Below, in pieces: positions 1-6,776 of a DNA stretch of 6,823 nt (the stretch's first letter is position 1; each line of letters begins with the position of its first letter). The translations under genes and the position numbers were made by a program. The notes under the pieces were generated by a model, which ran no database searches, had not been told where the DNA came from, and saw only the letters and a program-made list of their open reading frames with translations. This DNA comes from Planctomycetota bacterium (GTDB lineage: Bacteria > Planctomycetota > Phycisphaerae > WQYP01), in contig JAJZCT010000187.1 of assembly GCA_021828925.1 (NCBI GenBank), positions 1-6,823 of the forward strand, in the 5' to 3' direction.

Positions 1-1
1 T

Positions 2-220
2 ATTCAGGTCAGCGTGGCGGACAACCAACTGATCATCCGCGGGCGTCGGATTTGCCCCATGCCCAGCGGTAAGGAAAAGGCGGTCGCGGTGCATCTGATG
101 GAAATCGATCATGGCTGTTTCGGCAGGAGCATTGATATGCCGGCCAATGTGGATCACAGTGGAATTTCCGCACACTATGATGCGGGAATGCTCTGGATAA
201 CCTTGCCCAAAGCGCGGTAA
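2..220 (+). CDS. Small heat-shock protein, Hsp20/alpha-crystallin family, 5' end outside window
   Basis: This is the C-terminal half of an alpha-crystallin domain; the frame is open from the left edge, so the true start is upstream and the GTG at 14 is only an internal codon. Family hallmarks are the strand IQVSVADNQLIIRGRR near the start, the segment GCFGRSIDMPANVDHSGISA, and the closing GMLWITLPK, matching the usual G-V-L-x-[IV]-x-[LM]-P-K motif. Such proteins are ATP-independent cytoplasmic holdases that bind unfolding proteins. An oddity is that the protein stops two residues (AR) after the LPK motif. Most family members continue with a flexible C-terminal extension carrying an I-x-[IV] motif used in oligomer assembly, and none is present here. 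The neighbour 51 bases downstream is lon, consistent with a protein quality-control locus. The family call is firm; the subfamily cannot be judged from the visible part. Confidence 0.85.
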   Translation: MQVSVADNQLIIRGRRICPMPSGKEKAVAVHLMEIDHGCFGRSIDMPANVDHSGISAHYDAGMLWITLPKAR

Positions 221-222
221 GC

Positions 223-251
223 CTTGAAGCGGAACTTGCGCTTCACATGTA
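223..251 (+). promoter_or_regulatory. Possible heat-shock (sigma-32-like) promoter for lon
   Basis: CTTGAA at 223-228 is identical to the -35 core of E. coli sigma-32 promoters. After 14 bases, TCACATGTA at 243-251 matches the -10 consensus CCCCATNTA at six of eight specified positions. Transcription would begin near 257, a short distance before the lon start codons at 272 or 284. The position between hsp20 and lon, both heat-shock genes in many bacteria, supports the reading. Against it, sigma-32 (RpoH) is best known from Proteobacteria and the host here may not be one. This is a consensus match by eye only. Confidence 0.4.
225..245. repeat. Perfect inverted repeat, 7-bp arms with 7-base spacer
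   Basis: TGAAGCG (225-231) and CGCTTCA (239-245) are exact reverse complements separated by GAACTTG. The repeat overlaps the putative -35 box and spacer upstream of lon, where a repressor could act. In RNA it would form a hairpin, but no T-run follows, so it is not a standard terminator for hsp20. A second, mutually exclusive pairing exists just downstream: TTCAC (242-246) with GTGAA (252-256). It does not match the CIRCE/HrcA operator. Function is unknown. Confidence 0.45.
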
Positions 252-271
252 GTGAAAGTAGCGAATAGTAA

Positions 272-2926
272 ATGCAGGACTCTATGGCGGAAGAAAAAAC
301 ACAACCTTTACCGGATCCCGAGTCGGGCGAAAATAAGCCATCGGGGCCAAAAACGCCGTCGGCCCCGGACGCACCCGGCGCAACAACCGCCGATGTCACC
401 GGACCAATGCTGCATCAGGTGCGGATTCCGGAAATTATTGCCATCATGCCCGTGCGGGATGCGGTAGCGTTTCCCGGAGCGGTCATACCCCTGAGTATCG
501 GACGGGACAAAAGCCGCCGGCTGCTTGATGATGTGATGCCCGGCGACAAAATTATCGGCGTGCTGACGCAGAAAAATGAGAGCGTGGAAAACCCTCAACC
601 TGGGGACATGCACGCGGTAGGAACCGTGGCAATTGTGTTAAAAATGCTGCGCCCGACAGATGGCCAGCAGAGTATTGTTGTCCATGGCCTGGTGCGTTTT
701 CGCGTAATGGAATTTGTACAGCAGGAGCCTTACCTTAAAGCCCGCGTGGAAGCTCTGCCTGATGCCGTGGAAAACGTCGGCCCGGAAACGGAATTATTGG
801 TGGGCAGCGTCCGACAGGCCGCCAAGCGGATGATTGAATTGTCGCCCACCATTCCCGATGAAGCGGCGACAATTCTCAATGATATTGATTCTCCGTCGAC
901 GCTGGCGGATTTTCTGGCGGCTAATCTGCACGACTCAGTTGAAGACAAGCTGGCACTGCTGGAAGAAACCGATGTCGTTAAGCGCCTGGTGATGGTCCGC
1001 CAAAAACTCGCTACGCGTATCGAACTATTGGAACTTGAAGAGAAACTTCAATCGCAGGTGCGCTCCAGTATTGATAAAAATCAGCGGCACTATTTTCTCC
1101 AGGAGCAGTTGAAGGCCATACAAAAAGAACTGGGGCAGGCGGACGAACAAAGCCAGGAGCTCGCTGATCTTAAAAAGCGAATTGACGAAGCCAAAGTGCC
1201 CGACATCGTCAAAAAAGAGACGGATCGCGAACTGGCGCGGTTGGCGGCGGTACCGCAGGCATCGCCTGAATACGGTGTTATAAGGTCATTTCTGGAGACG
1301 GTCGCGGAGTTGCCGTGGAGTAAATCCACGCAGGATGATCTGGATATTAATCGGGCACAGACAATTTTAGATCGCGATCATTACGATCTGGAAAAAATAA
1401 AAAAGCGAATCGTCGAGTTTCTGGCGGTCCGCAAGCTCAATCCCACGGGCCGCGGTCCGATTCTCTGCTTTCTTGGGCCACCGGGGGTAGGAAAAACCAG
1501 TCTGGGCAAATCCATCGCGGAATCATTGGGGCGAAAGTTTGTGCGTATGAGCCTCGGCGGCGTGCGCGATGAAGCCGACATTCGCGGCCATCGTCGCACG
1601 TATGTCGGTTCCATGCCGGGACGTATTATTCAGGAACTGCGGAAAGTCGGCACCAACAATCCGGTGATGATGCTCGACGAAGTGGACAAACTCGGCGCGG
1701 ATTTCCGAGGCGATCCCTCGGCGGCTTTACTGGAAGTCCTGGATCCGCAGCAGAATAACAGCTTTCAGGACCATTACCTGGGTGTCCCATTTGACTTAAG
1801 CAATATCATATTTATCTGCACGGCCAATTATATGGAACCGGTTCCACCGGCTTTGCGGGACCGTATGGAGGTGATTGAAATTCCCGGCTATACGCAGCAG
1901 GATAAACTGCTTATCGCGCGAAAATACCTGGTGCCGCGCCAACTCAAGGAAAACGGTATTACACGCAAAGACTGCGAAATTCCCGCCGCCACACTCGAAG
2001 CAATGATCGAGCGCTACACGCGCGAAGCCGGGGTGCGAAATCTGGAGCGTACCATCGGCTCAGTCATGCGTGGTGTCGCGGCAACCTTGGTGGGTGCTGC
2101 CGGGAAACCTGTAGCGGCCGGAAAAGGCGGGAAACCCCCCGTTAAAGTTGCGCCCAGCGAGGCTCAATCGCCGCCCGTGAAAGCGGGTAAGATAACCGTC
2201 AAGGTCGATGATCTGGCGAAGTATCTGGGACCCCTGATATTTGAAAGTGAAGTGGCCCTGCGCACGGCAACTCCCGGCGTAGCCACCGGCCTGGCGTACA
2301 CGCCCGCCGGGGGAGATATATTGTTTGTTGAAGCTACGCGGATGCCTGGCAAGGGGCGGCTGCGGCTTACCGGGCAAATTGGAGACGTGATGCGGGAATC
2401 GGCGCATGCCGCTTATTCGCTGCTGAAAAATAACGCCGAAAGACTGGGGATAACGCCCGCCATTTTCCGGGATATTGATGTGCATGTACATGTACCGGCG
2501 GGTGCGGTGCCCAAGGATGGTCCCTCCGCGGGAGTAGCCATGTATACCGCATTGGCGTCGCTTTTTATCAACAAGGCGGTGCGGCCTGACGTGGCTATGA
2601 CTGGCGAAATTACCCTGCGCGGCCTGGTATTACCCATCGGTGGCGTGAAGGAAAAAGTGATCGCGGCGCAACATGCCGGGATCAAAACCGTTATTCTGCC
2701 CCAGCGCAATGAAAAGAATCTGCAGGAAGTTCGGCAGCAGTTGAAAAAAGATATGAGGTTTGTGTTCGTTAAGACGGTTGACGAAGTCCTGTCCGCAGCG
2801 CTTAAAAACGGTAACACCTCGGAAGCGCCATCCACTAACCTGGCGAAAAGTAATGGCTTAACGCATAAAAAGACGAAGGGCCATGCCGCTGCAACTCGCC
2901 AAGCTATGGAGAATCCGGCGCGATGA
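272..2926 (+). CDS. lon: ATP-dependent Lon protease (endopeptidase La)
   Basis: Lon is a cytoplasmic ring-forming AAA+ serine protease that unfolds and degrades damaged and regulatory proteins. The visible order is: a proline- and acid-rich N-terminal extension (1-50), the Lon substrate-binding domain (about 52-245), a helical coiled-coil stretch (about 235-310), and the AAA+ module with Walker A GPPGVGKT (402-409, K408) and Walker B MMLDEVD (D469, E470). The S16 protease domain has PKDGPSAG with catalytic S752, and GGVKEK with K795, the same 43-residue spacing as S679/K722 in E. coli. At 884 residues it is about 100 longer than E. coli Lon. The excess is the N-terminal extension, a Gly/Lys/Pro/Ala-rich linker (about 608-640) between ATPase and protease parts, and a basic tail (845-884). 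ATG 272 is used here; ATG 284 (880 residues) is possible, with AGGA four bases before it. Neither start has a good ribosome site. The stop overlaps lipB by four bases. Confidence 0.97.
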   Translation: MQDSMAEEKTQPLPDPESGENKPSGPKTPSAPDAPGATTADVTGPMLHQVRIPEIIAIMPVRDAVAFPGAVIPLSIGRDKSRRLLDDVMPGDKIIGVLTQKNESVENPQPGDMHAVGTVAIVLKMLRPTDGQQSIVVHGLVRFRVMEFVQQEPYLKARVEALPDAVENVGPETELLVGSVRQAAKRMIELSPTIPDEAATILNDIDSPSTLADFLAANLHDSVEDKLALLEETDVVKRLVMVRQKLATRIELLELEEKLQSQVRSSIDKNQRHYFLQEQLKAIQKELGQADEQSQELADLKKRIDEAKVPDIVKKETDRELARLAAVPQASPEYGVIRSFLETVAELPWSKSTQDDLDINRAQTILDRDHYDLEKIKKRIVEFLAVRKLNPTGRGPILCFLGPPGVGKTSLGKSIAESLGRKFVRMSLGGVRDEADIRGHRRTYVGSMPGRIIQELRKVGTNNPVMMLDEVDKLGADFRGDPSAALLEVLDPQQNNSFQDHYLGVPFDLSNIIFICTANYMEPVPPALRDRMEVIEIPGYTQQDKLLIARKYLVPRQLKENGITRKDCEIPAATLEAMIERYTREAGVRNLERTIGSVMRGVAATLVGAAGKPVAAGKGGKPPVKVAPSEAQSPPVKAGKITVKVDDLAKYLGPLIFESEVALRTATPGVATGLAYTPAGGDILFVEATRMPGKGRLRLTGQIGDVMRESAHAAYSLLKNNAERLGITPAIFRDIDVHVHVPAGAVPKDGPSAGVAMYTALASLFINKAVRPDVAMTGEITLRGLVLPIGGVKEKVIAAQHAGIKTVILPQRNEKNLQEVRQQLKKDMRFVFVKTVDEVLSAALKNGNTSEAPSTNLAKSNGLTHKKTKGHAAATRQAMENPAR
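2908..2912 (+). promoter_or_regulatory. Ribosome binding site for lipB, inside lon
   Basis: GGAGA lies ten bases before ATG 2923, within the last lon codons. Together with the ATGA overlap of the lon stop and lipB start it supports 2923 as the start and suggests translational coupling. Confidence 0.6.
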
Positions 2927-3690
2927 GCGACGAAAATTCCATGGCGATAGGCGTCACAAACAACCCTGTGACAGCAGTGGAGTGTCGCGCGGCGCAGCCT
3001 GCACGGGTCGCGACTCTGGTTGCCGTGGATCTGGGCGTTATGGATTATCGCGCCGCATGGGATGTTCAGTTGCAATGGCATGAAACGGTTCTCAACGGGT
3101 CGTGTCCCGGCGGGGTTCTGCTTATTGTGGAGCATCCTCCGGTTATTACCATCGGACGGCATCCCGGCGCATCAGAACATCTGCTGGCAGATGCACGGAT
3201 GCTTGCCGGCTGCGGGGTGACCGTGGAATCGACCGATCGTGGGGGGGATATTACCTTCCATGGCCCGGGGCAATTGGTGCTTTATCCGATCGTTCCGCTA
3301 AATTATTACAACCTGCGAATACATGACTATATGCGATTGCTGGAAGAGGCGGTGATTCAGACGTTGGCCCCGCTTCACTTATCTGCAACCCGGGAAGCCG
3401 GCGCTACCGGCGTTTGGCTGAAATCCACCCGCGGAGGCCCAGACGGATTGGCCAAGATCTGCGCGATCGGCATCAAGCTGCGGCGGTGGATTACGCTGCA
3501 TGGATTGGCATTGAATGTGACCACGGATCTTAGTTTTTTCGAGTTGATAAACCCCTGCGGACTGTCCCGCCCTGTGACCTCGCTTCATGCCGAGCTTGGT
3601 GAGCGCTGCCCCACCATGGAACACGTCAAAATCCGCGTGATTTCTAATTTATCCGCGTTGCTTGGTCATTTGCCCCGAAATGCGATATAA
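2923..3690 (+). CDS. lipB: Octanoyltransferase LipB (lipoyl(octanoyl) transferase)
   Basis: LipB transfers the octanoyl group from octanoyl-ACP to a lysine of lipoyl domains (2-oxoacid dehydrogenase E2 subunits, glycine cleavage H protein) before LipA inserts sulphur. Family signatures are [12 protein letters not shown] (106-117), the acyl-pocket motif, and AKICAIGIK with catalytic lysine K178. INPCG follows with acyl-carrying C212. The 34-residue K-to-C spacing equals K135/C169 in E. coli. The protein has 255 residues against about 213 in E. coli; the excess is a roughly 28-residue N-terminal extension without recognisable features. ATG 2923 is preferred because of GGAGA ten bases upstream and the ATGA overlap with lon; ATG 2941 is possible. 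Neither lipA nor lplA is in the window, so the pathway partners lie elsewhere. A run of seven G (3241-3247) encodes part of the RGGD motif. Confidence 0.95.
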   Translation: MSDENSMAIGVTNNPVTAVECRAAQPARVATLVAVDLGVMDYRAAWDVQLQWHETVLNGSCPGGVLLIVEHPPVITIGRHPGASEHLLADARMLAGCGVTVESTDRGGDITFHGPGQLVLYPIVPLNYYNLRIHDYMRLLEEAVIQTLAPLHLSATREAGATGVWLKSTRGGPDGLAKICAIGIKLRRWITLHGLALNVTTDLSFFELINPCGLSRPVTSLHAELGERCPTMEHVKIRVISNLSALLGHLPRNAI

Positions 3691-3691
3691 T
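3662..3691 (+). promoter_or_regulatory. Putative sigma-70-type promoter for typA
   Basis: A perfect TATAAT (3686-3691) overlaps the lipB stop codon. A weak -35, TTGGTC (3662-3667), sits 18 bases upstream and matches the consensus only in TTG. Transcription would start near 3698, giving a leader of about 110 bases before typA. The change from a 4-base overlap upstream to a 121-base gap here supports a new transcription unit. Confidence 0.5.
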
Positions 3692-3706
3692 GAGGGTCTT
3701 TGGCAT

Positions 3707-3781
3707 TGTGACCGCGTGAGGGTCACATAAGCGCTGTAACCGCGCGAAGCGGACTGAACGGCGGCTGGCATAGAGCTGCCG
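3707..3781 (+). other. Structured 5' leader of typA with three predicted hairpins
   Basis: Three inverted repeats lie in the 121 bases between lipB and typA. The first is TGTGACC (3707-3713) with GGTCACA (3721-3727), perfect, with a 7-base loop. The second is CCGC (3740-3743) with GCGG (3749-3752) around GCGAA. The third is CGGCGGCT (3759-3766) with AGCTGCCG (3774-3781), one G-U pair, with a 7-base loop. None is followed by a T-run, so they do not look like intrinsic terminators. The bases just before ATG 3812 have no clear Shine-Dalgarno sequence. I do not recognise a known riboswitch or leader family. Confidence 0.45.
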
Positions 3782-3811
3782 GATAAACCTTGAAATATTG
3801 GATTTTCTATC

Positions 3812-5668
3812 ATGAAACGCCGAGATGAACTACGAAATATCGCCATTATCGCCCACGTTGACCACGGCAAGACCACTTTGGTGGATGCACTGTTAAGGCA
3901 ATCGGGCATGTTTCGCACGGGACAAATGTCGGAAGACACGCTGATTTTGGATAACAACCCGCTGGAACGTGAACGCGGCATTACCATCCTGGCCAAGAAC
4001 GTCGCCATGAATTACGCGGATGCCGCGGGCGTTATGCGGAAGATTAACATCATTGACACGCCCGGTCACGCTGACTTTGGTGGCGAAGTAGAGCGCGTGT
4101 TGAAAATGGCAGATGGCGTGCTGCTTTTGGTCGATGCTTTTGAAGGCCCCATGCCGCAAACCCGTTTTGTACTTAAGAAGGCCTTTCACTATCACATCAA
4201 GCCCATTGTGGTGATTAATAAAATCGACCGCGCTGATTCGCGCCCCGATGAAGTGCTCAATGAAATTTTCGATCTGTTTGTGGAACTTGAGGCGGATGAT
4301 GACGCCCTTGACTTCCCGGTCATCTACGCCTCCGGTCGCGCCGGTTTTGCGCGTCTTGAAACCGCCGACAAAAATATGGATATGCGACCGTTGCTTGAAA
4401 CGATTGTCAAGAAAATTCCCGGCCCGGTGGCCGATTTGGAAAAGCCCCTGCAAATGCAGATCACAAATATTGACTACAACGAATACGTGGGGCGTATCGG
4501 TATCGGTCGCGTTTTCAACGGCTATCTGCGTAAGGGCGAAAAAATTGCCCTGCTGAAACGGGATGGCAAAAATGAATCGCACAATATCACTGAATTGTAT
4601 CTGTTCGCAGGTTTAGGCCGGGAAAAAGCCGAACATGTGGAAGCCGGAGATATTTGCGCCGTCGTGGGTATTGAAGATGTGGATATCGGCGATACCATCG
4701 CCGCGGCGGAGCACCCTGTGGCGTTGCCGCTTATCGATGTGGATGAACCCACACTAAGTATGATCTTCAGCGTCAACGATTCGCCTTTTGCCGGACGTGA
4801 AGGCAAATTTATCACCAGCCGGAATGTCCGTGATCGGCTGTATCGTGAACTGCAAAGCAATGTGGCCTTGCGTGTGGAGGATACCTCCTCGGCCGATTCG
4901 CTGCGCGTAAGCGGTCGCGGCCTGCTGCATCTGGGTGTCTTGCTGGAGAACATGCGCCGCGAAGGTTACGAACTTCAAGTAAGCAAACCCAAGGTGATTT
5001 TCAAAGAACTCAACGGTCACAAGTGCGAACCGGTTGAAAATCTGGTTATTGATGTTCCCCAGCAGCATGTCGGATCAGTGATGGAAGCCATCGGTAACCG
5101 CCGGGGCGAACTGGTACGCATGGACTCCAAGGGAAATATGACGCACATGGAATTTACCATCCCCGCACGTGGTTTGATAGGGTTGCGGACGCGTCTGCTT
5201 AACGCCACGCAGGGCGAAGCCGTCATGCACCACACGTTTCATGATTATCAGTTCATCCGCGGAGCCTTGCCGGGTCGGCAGAATGGCGTCATGGTGAGCA
5301 TGGAACTTGGCACCACCAACGCTTATGCCCTTGATACTCTGCAGGATCGCGGCGTGATGTTCGTGAAGCCTGGCGACGAAGTGTACGAAGGTATGATTGT
5401 CGGCGAATACAATAAAGATACCGACATTACCGTCAATGTGTGCCGCGAAAAGAAGCTTTCCAACATGCGGACCACTTCCAGTGACAAAAACATCATCCTC
5501 AAGCCACCCCGGGATATGTCCTTGGAAATTGCTCTGGAATATATTGAAGATGACGAGCTTGTTGAAATTACGCCGCAGACCATCCGCCTGAGAAAGCGTT
5601 ACCTCAAGGAGAATGATCGCAAGCGCATGGGGCGGTCGGACGCGGCAATGGAAGCGGTTTCCGGATGA
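3812..5668 (+). CDS. typA: Translational GTPase TypA/BipA
   Basis: TypA (BipA) is a ribosome-binding GTPase of the EF-G/LepA class that helps 50S subunit assembly and stress or cold adaptation. The GTPase domain shows G1 AHVDHGKT (14-21, K20), switch I RERGITI (53-59), G3 DTPGH (82-86) and G4 NKID (136-139). The beta-barrel and EF-G-like domains III and V follow, then the TypA-specific C-terminal part, recognisable from [20 protein letters not shown] and, further on, [20 protein letters not shown] and [16 protein letters not shown]. The full length of 618 residues is close to the usual 600-615, and no key motif is missing. LepA and EF-G are excluded by this C-terminal region. The start [13 protein letters not shown] matches the family start, although no good ribosome site precedes it. 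It probably has its own promoter at the end of lipB and is followed directly by a PHP hydrolase gene, likely co-transcribed. Confidence 0.97.
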   Translation: MKRRDELRNIAIIAHVDHGKTTLVDALLRQSGMFRTGQMSEDTLILDNNPLERERGITILAKNVAMNYADAAGVMRKINIIDTPGHADFGGEVERVLKMADGVLLLVDAFEGPMPQTRFVLKKAFHYHIKPIVVINKIDRADSRPDEVLNEIFDLFVELEADDDALDFPVIYASGRAGFARLETADKNMDMRPLLETIVKKIPGPVADLEKPLQMQITNIDYNEYVGRIGIGRVFNGYLRKGEKIALLKRDGKNESHNITELYLFAGLGREKAEHVEAGDICAVVGIEDVDIGDTIAAAEHPVALPLIDVDEPTLSMIFSVNDSPFAGREGKFITSRNVRDRLYRELQSNVALRVEDTSSADSLRVSGRGLLHLGVLLENMRREGYELQVSKPKVIFKELNGHKCEPVENLVIDVPQQHVGSVMEAIGNRRGELVRMDSKGNMTHMEFTIPARGLIGLRTRLLNATQGEAVMHHTFHDYQFIRGALPGRQNGVMVSMELGTTNAYALDTLQDRGVMFVKPGDEVYEGMIVGEYNKDTDITVNVCREKKLSNMRTTSSDKNIILKPPRDMSLEIALEYIEDDELVEITPQTIRLRKRYLKENDRKRMGRSDAAMEAVSG

Positions 5669-5700
5669 TCCGTCATCGTCTGCGTGTATGGTCGAAGTAC

Positions 5701-5706
5701 AGGAAA
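5701..5706 (+). promoter_or_regulatory. Ribosome binding site deciding the PHP hydrolase start
   Basis: AGGAAA ends six bases before ATG 5713. It favours 5713 over the in-frame ATG at 5665, which overlaps the typA stop as ATGA and has its own weaker GGAAG at 5650-5654. Confidence 0.6.
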
Positions 5707-5712
5707 TCAGCC

Positions 5713-6426
5713 ATGGGCCGAATTGATGTACATAATCATTATCTGCCGGGGATGGATGATGGGTGCCGCACCTACGCAGACGCTGTTCCGTGCATCAAAG
5801 CATTTATGGAAAAGGGGTACAGCCGCTTTTTTCTCACCCCTCATACCGGCCCTACGGATATGTGCGACATCCGCCCCGAAGCCACGCTGGCAGCCATTGA
5901 CGAATTTCGCCGACAGATGCGTTCCGTCGGAATCACGGCGGAATTTCGCCCCGGCGGTGAACTGCGATTATCTCCGGAAATGGCCCGGTGGAAAGATACC
6001 ACCGGCGTTCCCACCTTTGGAATGAATACGCCGTATGTCTTGGCGGACCTTTGGGAGCCTGATTGGCCTGCGTGGGCCGATCGGTGTGTTGATTGGCTTC
6101 AGACCAATGGATTTACGGTGATTTTGGCCCACCCTGAACGCATGATGGTCATGCGGGAAAATCCCGCTCTTATTCAAACACTGGCGAAGCGCGGATTATT
6201 ATTCCAAGGTAATCTCGGCCCTCTGGGCGGCTCGGAGCCTGAGGCCCAAAGGCTCCTGGCAGAGCGCTTTCTCCAAGAGGGGCGATATTTTATGCTGGGT
6301 TCCGACTGCCACCGTTTTGCCCACGCCGGTGCCCGGCTTCAGGGTTTAGAACGCGCAAAAATTCTGGTGGGCGAGAAGATCCTTGATCAACTCACCATTG
6401 AAAATCCCGGCAAGCTCTGGGTGTGA
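5713..6426 (+). CDS. PHP-domain metallohydrolase, CpsB/YwqE (CapC)-type tyrosine-protein phosphatase family
   Basis: The 237-residue product matches the CpsB/YwqE/Wzb-unrelated family of PHP-fold phosphatases, which remove phosphate from bacterial tyrosine kinases controlling capsule or exopolysaccharide synthesis. Likely metal ligands, numbered from ATG 5713, are H7 and H9 (DVHNHYLPGMDDG), H44 (TPH), E83 (PGGE), H140 (AHPER) and D198/H200 (GSDCH). The segment after AHPER, with NP, LFQGN and LGG, follows the family pattern. At D112 (VLADL) I would expect a glutamate from the family, a conservative change recalled from memory. ATG 5713 gives the usual family N-terminus and has a good ribosome site. 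ATG 5665 would add 16 basic residues and overlap typA by four bases. No tyrosine kinase, Wzx/Wzy or glycosyltransferase gene is adjacent, so the substrate is open. Other PHP activities such as histidinol-phosphatase are less likely given the HPER and GSDCH spacing. No signal peptide or membrane segment is seen. Confidence 0.85.
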   Translation: MGRIDVHNHYLPGMDDGCRTYADAVPCIKAFMEKGYSRFFLTPHTGPTDMCDIRPEATLAAIDEFRRQMRSVGITAEFRPGGELRLSPEMARWKDTTGVPTFGMNTPYVLADLWEPDWPAWADRCVDWLQTNGFTVILAHPERMMVMRENPALIQTLAKRGLLFQGNLGPLGGSEPEAQRLLAERFLQEGRYFMLGSDCHRFAHAGARLQGLERAKILVGEKILDQLTIENPGKLWV

Positions 6427-6452
6427 CCAAAATATCCCGACACCCGCGGAAG

Positions 6453-6758
6453 TCAATTGGTGAATCGGCAGGAAATCTGAAAGCGGAGACGATTGTTGGA
6501 ACTGGCATCGCGGACCAGATTCCTCCAGAATTCTTGATCCGCCTCGCTGATGCGCAGGCCTTTTTCCTTTTCTCCCCCGTCAAAGGGTTCAAACGTCACT
6601 TTGTTCTGTTCGCGGCTTTGAATAAATTGAACTTCAACGGAGCGATCAAAGCGTGTCAACCACGAATTAACGGGTTTGCCGCGACAATTCTGCCATAGGT
6701 TGGTGGTATCCGTCGCCACCAGATAAAGCGGAGTGTCGGTTTCGATTGTCTTGGCCAT
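6453..6758 (-). CDS. Hypothetical protein, 101 residues
   Basis: I do not recognise this protein. It begins MAKTIETDTPLYLVATDT and ends FQISCRFTN. It is soluble-looking, rich in charged residues and has four tryptophans, with no signal peptide, membrane segment or obvious catalytic motif. Support for a real gene is an AAGGA ribosome site nine bases before the ATG on the - strand and codon choice like that of the neighbours (CTG GTG GCG, GAA over GAG, CGC). The overlapping + strand frame from GTG 6423 lacks these. Its stop lies 26 bases past the convergent PHP gene stop, and no terminator hairpin is visible between them. Its start is 18 bases from a possible divergent + strand gene, so its promoter would lie inside that gene's coding region or beyond the window. 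A weak protein-structure guess would be a small mixed alpha/beta protein; no function is inferred. Confidence 0.7.
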   Translation of the reverse strand: MAKTIETDTPLYLVATDTTNLWQNCRGKPVNSWLTRFDRSVEVQFIQSREQNKVTFEPFDGGEKEKGLRISEADQEFWRNLVRDASSNNRLRFQISCRFTN

Positions 6759-6767
6759 TGCGTGTTA

Positions 6768-6772
6768 TCCTT
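6768..6772 (-). promoter_or_regulatory. Ribosome binding site for the - strand hypothetical gene
   Basis: TCCTT on the + strand reads AAGGA on the - strand, nine bases upstream of the ATG at 6758. It is one of the better Shine-Dalgarno matches in the window and the main support for that start. Confidence 0.6.
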
Positions 6773-6776
6773 AACT

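Noticed and set aside
236..264. Sigma-70 promoter for lon (TTGCGC with TAGCGA)
   Set aside because: Both boxes are poor and the transcript would be nearly leaderless; the heat-shock-like pair fits better.
1390..1404. A-rich slippery sequence in lon suggesting programmed frameshifting
   Set aside because: The runs encode ordinary Lys and Glu codons in a conserved helical region, and no alternative frame of meaningful length with family similarity follows.
2413..3162. A 249-codon open frame on the - strand across the lon-lipB junction
   Set aside because: It lies antisense to two well-supported genes, its translation is Cys/Arg/Ser-rich without family motifs, and it has no supporting context.
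3707..3727. Intrinsic terminator after lipB
   Set aside because: The stem is good, but no run of T follows and the surrounding sequence is mixed.
3789..3814. A second CTTGAAA just before typA, as a heat-shock promoter
   Set aside because: No acceptable -10 follows at the right distance; it would overlap the start codon.
3893..4582. A 229-codon open frame on the - strand within typA
   Set aside because: It is a mirror of the conserved GTPase coding region; the translation shows no domain and the + strand gene fully explains the sequence.
6423..6698. A 91-codon + strand frame starting at GTG overlapping the PHP gene stop
   Set aside because: It has no ribosome site of its own beyond the preceding gene, an unconvincing composition, and is antisense to a frame with a better ribosome site and codon use.
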